Made by a program: the position numbers and the translations under genes | Assembly: GCF_006007885.1 (NCBI RefSeq) | Contig: NZ_VCRO01000002.1 | Location: 248,001-312,000 of the forward strand | Direction of reading: 5' to 3' | From: Alteribacter natronophilus | GTDB lineage: Bacteria; Bacillota; Bacilli; Bacillales; Salisediminibacteriaceae | DNA length: 64,000 nucleotides | Part shown: positions 16,787-24,150 of the stretch, piece after piece | Numbering within the stretch: the stretch's first letter is position 1 | Layout: the number at the start of each line of letters is the position of its first letter | Notes under the pieces: generated by a model | Database searches by the model: none | Told to the model about the DNA's origin: nothing | The model's input: only the letters and a program-made list of their open reading frames with translations

Positions 16787-17551
16787 ATGACTACAGAGAC
16801 AGAAGGCATCTACATGTTCTGCGCCATCCCGGATGCAGAAGACCAGACATTCGGCAAAGTAAAACTGGCCGGCGAACACCGCAAAGTCTACACCATTCCG
16901 TATGAGGAGATGGCCATGGTCGTCACCCGCGCTCCGGTGCAGATATACGAACCGAGCCGCCAGAACCTGAAAGCCCACCAGGACATGGTCGCCGACATCA
17001 TGAAAAAGCATACCGTCATCCCGATGAGTTTCGGTAATGTTCTCCAGACAGAAGAAGACGTCAGCGTGCTCATGGGAAAACTTAAGCCGCAGTTCGAAGA
17101 GATTTTCCCCCGGATCAAAAACAAAATCGAGGTCGGGCTCAAACTCGTCGGAAAAAAGGAATGGATCGAGCGCACCGTCAAGGAAAACCCGCAGCTTCAG
17201 TCCCTTAAATCCGGCACTGCCGGCAAAACGAAAGAGGCCGGCTACTACGACCGCATCAAGCTCGGGGAAGCGGCACGAACGTTTATGACCGACCTTCAGA
17301 TCCGGTTCGACGAGGAAATCTTCCAGCCGCTTGCAAAAGAAGCGGACGCTGCGAAGAACAACGATCCCGTCAGCGAGCGGATGGTCATGAACGCCTCCTT
17401 TCTCGTTGACCGGGACAAAGAACAGGCATTTGACGAACTCGTAAACCGGATCCACGACGAATGGGCCGACAAGCTCGATTTCAAATACACCGGTCCATGG
17501 CCGGCATACAACTTTATCAACATTAAACTGAAAGCAGGAGACGCCTCATGA
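16787..17551 (+). CDS. gvpF: Gas vesicle protein GvpF
   Basis: 254 residues of the GvpF/GvpL family (PF06386). The N-terminal ferredoxin-like part starts GIYMFCAIPDA and contains VIPMSFGNVLQTEEDV; the helical middle has NKIEVGLKLVGKKEW; the C-terminal lobe ends in the conserved FKYTGPWPAYNFINI. GvpF binds monomeric GvpA before assembly in other systems. AGAGGGGG stands ahead of the ATG. Its stop overlaps the gvpG start (ATGA). Confidence 0.95.
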   Translation: MTTETEGIYMFCAIPDAEDQTFGKVKLAGEHRKVYTIPYEEMAMVVTRAPVQIYEPSRQNLKAHQDMVADIMKKHTVIPMSFGNVLQTEEDVSVLMGKLKPQFEEIFPRIKNKIEVGLKLVGKKEWIERTVKENPQLQSLKSGTAGKTKEAGYYDRIKLGEAARTFMTDLQIRFDEEIFQPLAKEADAAKNNDPVSERMVMNASFLVDRDKEQAFDELVNRIHDEWADKLDFKYTGPWPAYNFINIKLKAGDAS

Positions 17552-17805
17552 TCTTCAAGCTCTTCACCTGGCCCATCGACACCCTCGTCATGGTCGGAAA
17601 GAAAGTGAAGGAAGAGGCAGACAAGGAACTGTACGACCTGGAGCATATCCAGCAGAAACTTATCCACCTGCAGATGATGCTTGAAATGGAGGAGATCTCC
17701 GAAGAAGCCTACGACCAGCAGGAGGAATTCCTCCTCCAGCGCTACCGCATAGCCAAGGAGCTTGAACAGGAGCGCCTCCGGGAAGCAGTGGAGGAAGATC
17801 AGTAA
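17548..17805 (+). CDS. gvpG: Gas vesicle protein GvpG
   Basis: 85 residues, GvpG family (PF05120). Typical start MIFKLFTWPIDTLVMVGKKVKEEADKELYD followed by a helical QQKLIHLQMMLEMEEISEEAYDQQEEFLLQRY segment. It overlaps gvpF by four bases. An accessory assembly protein that interacts with GvpF/L in haloarchaea. Followed 18 bases later by gvpL. Confidence 0.94.
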   Translation: MIFKLFTWPIDTLVMVGKKVKEEADKELYDLEHIQQKLIHLQMMLEMEEISEEAYDQQEEFLLQRYRIAKELEQERLREAVEEDQ

Positions 17806-17823
17806 TAGGAGGGAGACCCCCCA

Positions 17824-18639
17824 ATGCAGACAAAAACAGACCAGCTCATTTATCTATACGCACTCATCCCTACAGCCGAATTTAACAACGCCGAACCCTC
17901 CGAAGAACCGGGGATCGATCCGGATGAAAAACTAAGTTACCACGAAATCGGCCCGGTGACCGCGGTCATCTGCCCGGTCAGCAGCAGTGAATTCAGTGAA
18001 GACGAACTCAAGAAAAACGCCGAAAACATGGAATGGCTTCAGGAAAAAGCCTTTCACCACCACGAAACCATGAACCGGCTGAACCGGGATTTCACAGTCA
18101 TCCCGCTCAAATTCGGTACAATCTATGAAACAACAGAAAGCCTCGAGCAGGCGTTACATACAAAACATGAACGCCTCAAAGAGCTCTTTACCTCCCTTGC
18201 CGGCAAGGAGGAATGGAACGTCAAAGTCTACGCCGACCGCGACACGTTCCACCAGACCGTACTCGAAACGAGCCCGGCAATCGAGGAAAAAAACCGCGAA
18301 ATCGAAAACATGAGCAAAGGTAAACAGTTCTTCGAGCGCCGTAAACTCGACCAGTTCGTATCCGAGCAGGCCGATCGTGAGATCAACGAAAAATGTGAAG
18401 CGCTCCACGACCGTCTCACAGGGATGAGCAGCGATCAGGAAATCAAGAAAAACTGGGACCGCAAAGTCACCGGCCGCACCGAATCGATGTGCTTTAACAG
18501 CGCCTACCTGCTCGACACGGAAAATGCCGGCACGCTGATCGACGCCGTCGAAGCCGCCAACAAGGCACCCGAAAACGCCGGCCTCACATTCGAACTAACC
18601 GGCCCGTGGCCCGCATACCACTTCTCGTCGCTGGAGTAG
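17824..18639 (+). CDS. gvpL: Gas vesicle protein GvpL
   Basis: 271 residues, second GvpF/L family member. YLYALIPTAEF start, FTVIPLKFGTIYETTESL in the N-lobe and the family ending LTGPWPAYHFSSLE. In haloarchaea GvpL contacts several accessory Gvp proteins. AGGAGGGAG precedes the ATG. After this gene the operon is interrupted by a 200-bp stretch filled by a phased repeat array before gvpS. Confidence 0.94.
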   Translation: MQTKTDQLIYLYALIPTAEFNNAEPSEEPGIDPDEKLSYHEIGPVTAVICPVSSSEFSEDELKKNAENMEWLQEKAFHHHETMNRLNRDFTVIPLKFGTIYETTESLEQALHTKHERLKELFTSLAGKEEWNVKVYADRDTFHQTVLETSPAIEEKNREIENMSKGKQFFERRKLDQFVSEQADREINEKCEALHDRLTGMSSDQEIKKNWDRKVTGRTESMCFNSAYLLDTENAGTLIDAVEAANKAPENAGLTFELTGPWPAYHFSSLE

Positions 18640-18690
18640 GCGGAGGAGTATCTCAACGGCGCTGCCACACAGGCGAGCCGGAAGCTAAAA

Positions 18691-18820
18691 GCTAAATAAA
18701 TGATTTAATCACCAAATCCAGCGGATTAAAGGCTAAATAAAATATTTAACTACCAAATCCAGCCGATTAAAAGCTAAATAAAATTACCAACCACCAAATC
18801 ATCAAAAATAAAAGCCAAAT
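18691..18820 (+). repeat. Phased repeat array, family 2, inside the gas vesicle cluster
   Basis: Seven units: GCTAAAT at 18691, 18732 and 18773, ACCAAAT at 18711, 18752 and 18793, and GCCAAAT at 18814. Spacing alternates 20 and 21 bp, so each motif type recurs every 41 bp. Spacers are AT-rich and alike (ATTTAAYY after GCTAAATAAA; CCAGCSGATTAAAR after ACCAAAT). The array fills the gap between gvpL and gvpS and ends just before the gvpS ribosome site. Confidence 0.9.
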
Positions 18821-18849
18821 CCAAAATCAAAGGAGGGATGAGACGAGCG

Positions 18850-19143
18850 ATGCAGCAAACCCGCAGCACACCCAGCACACCCAGCAACCGGCCCAAAACA
18901 CTGTCCGATTCTCAACCCGAAGCGCTCAAAAACCAGGACGTCTCGCTCCTCGACATACTCGACTGCGTCCTCGACAAAGGCGTGGTGCTGCGCGGCGACA
19001 TCACCATCTCCATCGCCGACATCGACCTCGTCTATCTCGATCTCAGAATCCTGCTCACATCCGTCGAGACACTGATCGAAGCGTCCCAGAAAGACAGCCA
19101 CGACGATACAAACCGAAAAATGAAGGAGGCTCAGAAACTATGA
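18850..19143 (+). CDS. gvpS: GvpA-family minor protein GvpS
   Basis: About 97 residues. The core SLLDILDCVLDKGVVLRGDITISIADIDLVYLDLRILLTSVETLIE is a GvpA/GvpJ-like fold with a Thr/Pro/Ser-rich N-terminus. Position after gvpL and before gvpK matches gvpS of B. megaterium. Minor GvpA-like proteins are thought to help nucleate or cap the vesicle. Start uncertain: AGGAGG lies 13 bases before the ATG at 18850 and one base before an ATG at 18838. It overlaps gvpK by four bases. Confidence 0.88.
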   Translation: MQQTRSTPSTPSNRPKTLSDSQPEALKNQDVSLLDILDCVLDKGVVLRGDITISIADIDLVYLDLRILLTSVETLIEASQKDSHDDTNRKMKEAQKL

Positions 19144-19457
19144 CCCGAACAGACTCACTCACAGCCGCACAGCCGCAGACAACCAGCCAGCCCACCGGCC
19201 GCGTCTCACTCGACCCGGAAAAAGCCGAAGACGGACTCGCCCAGCTCGTCCTCACCGTAATCGAGCTCCTCAGACAGCTCGTTGAACGCCAGGCCATGCG
19301 CCGCGTTGAAGGCGGCACCCTGAACGACGAACAGATCGAAAAACTCGGCGTTGCCCTCATGAACCTCGAGGAAAAAATGGAAGAACTCAAAGAACACTTC
19401 AACCTCGACGACGACGACCTGAACATCGACCTCGGCCCGCTCGGCAACCTGCTCTAA
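19140..19457 (+). CDS. gvpK: Gas vesicle protein GvpK
   Basis: 105 residues, GvpK family (PF05121). The diagnostic block is LDPEKAEDGLAQLVLTVIELLRQLVERQAMRRVEGGTL followed by LGVALMNLEEKMEELKEHFNL. The acidic C-terminus ends DLGPLGNLL. The start ATG overlaps the gvpS stop, so translation is coupled. Accessory assembly function in known systems. Confidence 0.95.
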   Translation: MTRTDSLTAAQPQTTSQPTGRVSLDPEKAEDGLAQLVLTVIELLRQLVERQAMRRVEGGTLNDEQIEKLGVALMNLEEKMEELKEHFNLDDDDLNIDLGPLGNLL

Positions 19458-19505
19458 ACGAACATGCACGAATCAGCCGCATATAATGAAGGAGAGTGAA
19501 CCACC

Positions 19506-19829
19506 ATGGACCAGCAGAGAAACGAAATCAAACAGTCCACCAACTCCAACAGCCTCGTCGACGTACTCGAAACCGTCCTCGACAAAGGAGTCGTCATCGC
19601 CGGCGACATCAAAATCAACCTTGCCGATGTGGAGCTCATCACCATCAAAATCCGCCTGCTCATCGCCTCCGTCGACAAAGCCAAGGAAATCGGCATGGAC
19701 TGGTGGGAAACCGATCCACACTATTCCTCCAAAGCCACCGATCTCAAGCAGGAGAACGACTACCTCCGCGGTCAGCTCGAGGAACTTGAGGAAAGAGTGA
19801 AGAAAATCTCTTCGGAAACCGAATCCTGA
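19506..19829 (+). CDS. gvpJ: GvpA-family minor protein GvpJ
   Basis: 107 residues. GvpA-like core NSLVDVLETVLDKGVVIAGDIKINLADVELITIKIRLLIASVDKAKEIGMDWW followed by a coiled-coil end (LKQENDYLRGQLEELEERVKKI), which separates GvpJ from the shell protein. AAGGAGAG lies before the ATG. Position after gvpK agrees with the B. megaterium order. Thought to be a minor, tip-located or nucleating component. Confidence 0.93.
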   Translation: MDQQRNEIKQSTNSNSLVDVLETVLDKGVVIAGDIKINLADVELITIKIRLLIASVDKAKEIGMDWWETDPHYSSKATDLKQENDYLRGQLEELEERVKKISSETES

Positions 19830-19888
19830 CCTGCCGGCTCCATCAGCCCAGGAGCCGACCGCATCCTTAAACGAAAGGAAGATCCTAT

Positions 19889-20089
19889 TTGAACAAAAAA
19901 GACTTTCTCAGCGACATCGCCCGGCTCCTGAAAGACCTCGAACACAGCGACCAGTCCACAGTCGCACGCTCAGAAGAAAAGCAGATTAAAAACCCCGCCG
20001 GGCGCGGCAAAAAAGGCATCCTCAGCACCGACTACGTCTTCCGCGCCCGCACCGGCCTTCCGCAGTCCCGCAAACCACCGCGCCGCTAG
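19889..20089 (+). CDS. Small basic protein at the end of the gas vesicle operon
   Basis: 66 residues from a TTG start about nine bases after AAAGGAAG; no ATG is available. The N-terminal half (KKDFLSDIARLLKDLEHSDQS) is an amphipathic helix, the C-terminal half is Gly/Arg/Lys-rich (GRGKKGILSTDYVFRARTGL) and ends QSRKPPRR. I do not recognise it. It occupies the slot where gvpT and gvpU stand in B. megaterium but resembles neither. Same strand, 59 bases after gvpJ and followed directly by a terminator, so it belongs to the operon. Unlike the other Gvp accessory proteins here, it is strongly basic at its end. Confidence 0.65.
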   Translation: MNKKDFLSDIARLLKDLEHSDQSTVARSEEKQIKNPAGRGKKGILSTDYVFRARTGLPQSRKPPRR

Positions 20090-20108
20090 CGGGTCTTTTT
20101 TTTTTGCC
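20077..20108 (+). terminator. Intrinsic terminator of the gas vesicle operon
   Basis: ACCGC (20077-20081) pairs with GCGGGT (20089-20094, one bulged G), then C and a run of ten T. The short stem overlaps the stop codon of the 66-aa gene; the long U tract makes it convincing. Confidence 0.7.
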
Positions 20109-20172
20109 CGAAACCCCTCCAGTTAATGTAAAATAGTCCATATACCCACACCCACCGAAAGGAAGCGACTCT

Positions 20173-21222
20173 ATGATCATACGAAAACCCCGCACCACAC
20201 CACTCGAACTCCTCTCAGGCGAAGCACTCCTCAGACGCCTTCCCGACCGCCACCCGAGAAGAGAAGACGTCCTCACCCAGCACCGCATGTACGACTCCGG
20301 CCACCAGGGGGAAGTAAACACCGAATTCTTCATTAACACCGCCGATCTCCCGCCATTCCACGTCTACCACAACCCCCGCATCGCCTACGCCCCCGGCAGC
20401 TGCGTCCAGATCGACACCCTGCTCGTCTCACGCCAGCTCGCCATTATACTCGAAATCAAAAACATGGGCGGCAGATCTCTCTATTTCAAAGGCGACTCCG
20501 GCCAGCTCATCCAGGAAAAATGGGACGACACGAAAGAGGATTACATAGAAAAAGTCTACGACGACCCGGTGGAACAGGCCCGCCGCCAGAAATCCAAACT
20601 CCACATCTGGCAGCGCACCACCGGCCAGCCGCCAATCCCAATCGAACACCTCGCCGTCATGGCCAACACCAATCCCATAATCATCTTCAGCGAAGACTAC
20701 CCGGACCGCCACCGCGTCGTCAAAACTTCCCACCTCGAATCCCGCCTCCAGAGAATCCTGCGCGCCAACCCAGGCTACACCTACACCGACGCCCAGCTGC
20801 ACGCCCTCGATAACCAGATCCTCACCGCCCACACACCATTCATCCCCAACCTCCTGAAAAAACACAAAATCACCTGCCCCGAACTCATCAGAGGCGTGTT
20901 CTGTCCAGCATGCCCATCAACGCTGCTCATCCGCCAATCAAGAAGCTGGCAATGCCCGCGCTGTCACATCCGATTCAGAAGCGCCGAAGTACTCCACTCG
21001 GCACTCCGTGACTACTGCCTGCTCATGGGACCGGTAATGACTCAGGCATCTTTTCGCCAATTCATGAATATCCCGGAGGCACAGACAGCTTCCAATATAC
21101 TAAAAAACCTCGGCCTTCCATCCATAGGGAATACAAAAGGGAAAAAATATGACTTAAGCAGCCTGCTTGAACCCTCCATAATACCGTTAAAAGCTAAATC
21201 ACCCGGCCTAATCACCAAATAA
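20173..21222 (+). CDS. NERD-domain (nuclease-related) protein with zinc ribbon and C-terminal winged-helix-like region, paralogue 2
   Basis: 349 residues with the same architecture as the protein at 2974-3990. NERD core: GxxGE at 43-47, IDTLLVS at 80-86 and EIK at 94-96. Zinc ribbon CPAC near 243 and CPRC near 260. Winged-helix-like tail with QTASNILKNLGL and GNTKGKKYDLSSLL. Both begin with xIRKPR. The ATG follows AAAGGAAG. A possible extended promoter is TTGCCC at 20104 with TAAAAT at 20129 (19-base gap). The last codons lie inside the phased array at 21193-21302. Composition is markedly C-rich on the coding strand. Nuclease or DNA-binding activity is inferred from the domains; the target is unknown. 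Confidence 0.8.
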   Translation: MIIRKPRTTPLELLSGEALLRRLPDRHPRREDVLTQHRMYDSGHQGEVNTEFFINTADLPPFHVYHNPRIAYAPGSCVQIDTLLVSRQLAIILEIKNMGGRSLYFKGDSGQLIQEKWDDTKEDYIEKVYDDPVEQARRQKSKLHIWQRTTGQPPIPIEHLAVMANTNPIIIFSEDYPDRHRVVKTSHLESRLQRILRANPGYTYTDAQLHALDNQILTAHTPFIPNLLKKHKITCPELIRGVFCPACPSTLLIRQSRSWQCPRCHIRFRSAEVLHSALRDYCLLMGPVMTQASFRQFMNIPEAQTASNILKNLGLPSIGNTKGKKYDLSSLLEPSIIPLKAKSPGLITK

Positions 21223-21302
21223 ATTAATTAATTACCAAATTCCTAAGAATAAAAGCTAAATAAAATTACTAACCACCAAATCACAGCAAATAATCGCTAA
21301 AT
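21193..21302 (+). repeat. Phased repeat array, family 2, at the 3' end of NERD gene 2
   Basis: Six units begin at 21193 (GCTAAAT), 21214 (ACCAAAT), 21234 (ACCAAAT), 21255 (GCTAAAT), 21275 (ACCAAAT) and 21296 (GCTAAAT), with steps of 21, 20, 21, 20 and 21 bp. The first two units encode the last residues of the NERD protein (KAKSPGLITK). The unit GCTAAATAAAATTACTAACC is nearly identical to one in the array at 18691-18820. Confidence 0.9.
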
Positions 21303-21481
21303 ACAGAAATCCCCCACCACCCGACACCCCTCGCATCTTAAACAAACGTTTATTTAACCCGCAAACAACCATGATTTATGAAGAAATCCCAGTAAAAACC
21401 CCGAACCACTCCCACAAACTGCCACCCATCCGATATAATAAACCCTGACTATAAACCGAACCAGACAAAGGAGCCCCACCA

Positions 21482-22066
21482 ATGAACAACTCCCAAAACA
21501 AAAACACAAACTCAAATAAACCCAAACCCACCACCCAACCCACCACCAACCCCAAATCAAACACCCTCCTCACACACTACACCCCGCTACTCGCCTGGAC
21601 CGCCATGATCCACTACGCCTCATCCATGCCCGCAAGCGACCAGAGCCTGAATTCACCCCTCGCCGCATTCGACCTCACCTGGATCGAGCGCACCTTCAGC
21701 TGGGTCAGCTTCCAGTACGGAAACAGCGTCGTCTCACTCGACACACGCACAACCGAACAATTCGCCGAGTTCTTCATCCGGAAAGGCGCCCACGTCTTCG
21801 TCTATGCCGTACTCGCCATACTCGCCTACCGCGTCGCAAAACTATGGCTCACAAAGCCCACCCAGTCACCACACACCGCCATACTCGCGATCGCATTCAT
21901 CACCATCTACGCCACCTACGACGAAATCACCCACTACTACCACCCAGGCAGATCCGGCCTGATAGAAGACGTCCTCCTCGACATGGCCGGCGGCGCCCTC
22001 GGCATCCTCTCCTGGTACCTCCTCGAACAAAGACGCAGAGGGAAAACAGACAAGCCTCCGCACTAA
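21482..22066 (+). CDS. VanZ-like membrane protein
   Basis: 194 residues. A Asn/Pro/Thr-rich N-terminus, then about four membrane segments. The VanZ family core is recognisable: FIRKGAHVFVYAVLAILAYRV, then YATYDEITHYYHPGRSGLIEDVLLDMAGGALGIL (the RKxAHxxxY, DExxH/Q, GRSGxxxDVxxDxxG pattern). VanZ-like proteins are integral membrane proteins of mostly unknown role; VanZ itself gives weak teicoplanin resistance. AAAGGAG stands before the ATG. It is alone on its strand, after the repeat array and before the convergent pgs operon. Codon use is extremely C-rich. Confidence 0.85.
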   Translation: MNNSQNKNTNSNKPKPTTQPTTNPKSNTLLTHYTPLLAWTAMIHYASSMPASDQSLNSPLAAFDLTWIERTFSWVSFQYGNSVVSLDTRTTEQFAEFFIRKGAHVFVYAVLAILAYRVAKLWLTKPTQSPHTAILAIAFITIYATYDEITHYYHPGRSGLIEDVLLDMAGGALGILSWYLLEQRRRGKTDKPPH

Positions 22067-22180
22067 CCCCAACCGCCAACCAGCGCAACAGAACAGAACG
22101 CACCCCGACCATGTGAGTGACCAAACCCGGTCACTCACAAACGGAACCCCCGCAGAATACCCAATCACGCCCCCAACCAC

Positions 22181-22212
22181 AAAAAAGGAAGCCCCCAGCA
22201 AAGGGAGCTTCC
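22181..22212 (-). terminator. Intrinsic terminator of pgs operon 1
   Basis: GGAAGC (22187-22192) pairs with GCTTCC (22207-22212), extended by CCC/GGG, and six T follow on the minus strand. It lies 17 bases past the ggt stop at 22229. Confidence 0.8.
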
Positions 22213-22228
22213 CACTAAACCTATTAAC

Positions 22229-24145
22229 CTAATTTACTTCATCATCACTGCCGTCCTGCTGTTCCTGCTCACCTTCGTCGGAACCCAGCTGCCACGTTCC
22301 GCCGCGTCGAGGGTCACCCCCGCCGAAGATTCGCTGAACGGCGCCGTTCTCATACTCAATGCCAAGCCCCTGAATTCCACCGTAGAAGAGAGGGGAGTTG
22401 CGGATCTGCAAGTTGTAGTTCATGTTGTTGAGGAACACATCCTGAACATCCTCATCAATATCCGTCTCAGAGTAGATCAGGTTGCCTTCCGTATAGAACC
22501 GGCCACGGGAGATTGCTTCCTGCAAGGTCAACGGTTCCCCGGTATCCTCATGCACACCGTAAGCGTACTGCATAATCGTCTGGAACACCATGGCAGGAAT
22601 ACGCCGGCCACCAGGAGACCCGATTCCGAGTTCCGCCATTTCCAGCTCGTCAGCCGATTCAGGCTTGTTTGCCAGTATAATCGGAGAGACGAACGTACGC
22701 GGACGTTTACCTGGCTCAAACAGGTTAGGAGACTCGGTATTGCCGCTGAAGTTATTCAGCTGGTTGTTTAGAAACACACCTTCAATGTTTCGGCCGGAAC
22801 CGAAGAACTCACCTAGAGAGTGGGTGGCAGAGACCATCCGGCCCTCTTTATCAACTACGACAAAGTGTGTCGTATGGCGTGAGTCATTGATTGCCGCCGG
22901 CTCGTCAAACTGCTGCGCTTCTGAAATGCGGTCAAAATTAATATCCTGAGAAAGCATGTTTTCGGTATAACTTGGCTCCAGAGTAGAGGCCACATCGAGA
23001 TCTTCATTGTATTCCGGATCACCAATACTGTCGAGTCGGCTATTGTAAGCTGCCTTCGTAATTTCACTCATCAGGTGAATGTACGTCGGCAGCCACTCCT
23101 CATCGTTCACAAGGTGACCAAGATTCAGCTCGTCCATATCGTCGAGCCAACCAAGACCCAGATCATTTCCGGCACTGTTCTGCATATCCTGAAGAACCGC
23201 CTTCAAGTCGAGGGTTTCCGCCATCTGAAGCATCTGGATCGTAGTAGCAGCAGAGGAGGGGGCAGAGGCACCGTAAACGGTGTAGTCCCCGAAATCACCC
23301 ACAACCGGATCGTACTGCTTCACTTCGTATCCGGCCAGATCCTGGGCCGTCAGTTCTGTATTATCAACAAATGCCTGCGCAATTTCACCTTCATAAAATG
23401 CTGAGGCGCCTTCATTCATGATACGTTCCAGCGTCCGTGCCATGCCGCTCTGAACGAGCGTTTCGTGACGTTCGATTGCACGGCCCTCAGGCAGGTATTC
23501 CTCCTGAATGGCAGGGTCTTCAAATAAAATATAACGGGAGGCCCGGTCAATCCGGTCACTCAGCATCGTATCCACGAGGAAACCTTCATTGGCATGCTCG
23601 TAGGCATCCGCCATCAGGTCCTCCCAAGAAAACGTGTCGCCAAAGTCTTCGTAAAGCCTTTCAAGACCGGCAACGAGACCCGGTACAGCGATACCGCGTT
23701 CAGGCCAGACACCGCTGGCAGGAGAGGACTCACGGTAGTCATAGCTCGCTACCTCACCGCCAGGCTCGTGAACGAGCATCTGGCCGCCGCCTCCAAGGCC
23801 GGAACCATACGGCTCAACGACGTTCAGCGTAAAGGAGACAGCGATAGCTGCTTCCACCGCGTTTCCGTCGTTCCGCAGCACCTCCATACCTGCTTCCACT
23901 GCAAGCGGGTGGGCGGCACTGACGCCATATACGTAGCCTTCATCGTCCTGTTCAACAGCTTCCTCGCCGTTACCGTCTCCAGTGTCTCCACCGCCTGCTC
24001 CGCCGCCGATTTCCAGGGTTTCCTCCTGCTCATCGTCAACGTATGGCTCGGAGATATTGAGAATGTTATCCTGGAAGATCGTATACAGGATCAGTCCGAG
24101 GAAAATCATTGCAGCAAATATATTGGTTAATCTCAAAGCTGTCAT
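22229..24145 (-). CDS. ggt: Membrane-anchored gamma-glutamyltransferase (pgs operon 1)
   Basis: 638 residues. One N-terminal membrane helix (residues 7-24), then an acidic Gly-rich linker and a full Ntn-hydrolase. Large subunit: SAAHPLAVEAGMEVLRNDGNAVEAAIAVSF and GSGLGGGGQ. The autocatalytic Thr is in HTTHFVVVD, near residue 425. Small subunit: EFFGSG, EPGKRPRTFVSP, GIGSPGGRRIP. The anchor instead of a cleavable signal suits a wall-facing enzyme. In Bacillus PGA systems such proteins hydrolyse PGA or attach it to peptidoglycan. It starts five bases after pgsA and ends the minus-strand operon pgsB-C-A-ggt. Three GGT genes lie in this window. Confidence 0.93.
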   Translation of the reverse strand: MTALRLTNIFAAMIFLGLILYTIFQDNILNISEPYVDDEQEETLEIGGGAGGGDTGDGNGEEAVEQDDEGYVYGVSAAHPLAVEAGMEVLRNDGNAVEAAIAVSFTLNVVEPYGSGLGGGGQMLVHEPGGEVASYDYRESSPASGVWPERGIAVPGLVAGLERLYEDFGDTFSWEDLMADAYEHANEGFLVDTMLSDRIDRASRYILFEDPAIQEEYLPEGRAIERHETLVQSGMARTLERIMNEGASAFYEGEIAQAFVDNTELTAQDLAGYEVKQYDPVVGDFGDYTVYGASAPSSAATTIQMLQMAETLDLKAVLQDMQNSAGNDLGLGWLDDMDELNLGHLVNDEEWLPTYIHLMSEITKAAYNSRLDSIGDPEYNEDLDVASTLEPSYTENMLSQDINFDRISEAQQFDEPAAINDSRHTTHFVVVDKEGRMVSATHSLGEFFGSGRNIEGVFLNNQLNNFSGNTESPNLFEPGKRPRTFVSPIILANKPESADELEMAELGIGSPGGRRIPAMVFQTIMQYAYGVHEDTGEPLTLQEAISRGRFYTEGNLIYSETDIDEDVQDVFLNNMNYNLQIRNSPLFYGGIQGLGIEYENGAVQRIFGGGDPRRGGTWQLGSDEGEQEQQDGSDDEVN

Positions 24146-24150
24146 AAGCT

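Noticed and set aside
18691-21302. CRISPR or coding tandem repeat
   Set aside because: The unit alternates 20 and 21 bp, which breaks any reading frame, and the conserved core is too short for CRISPR.
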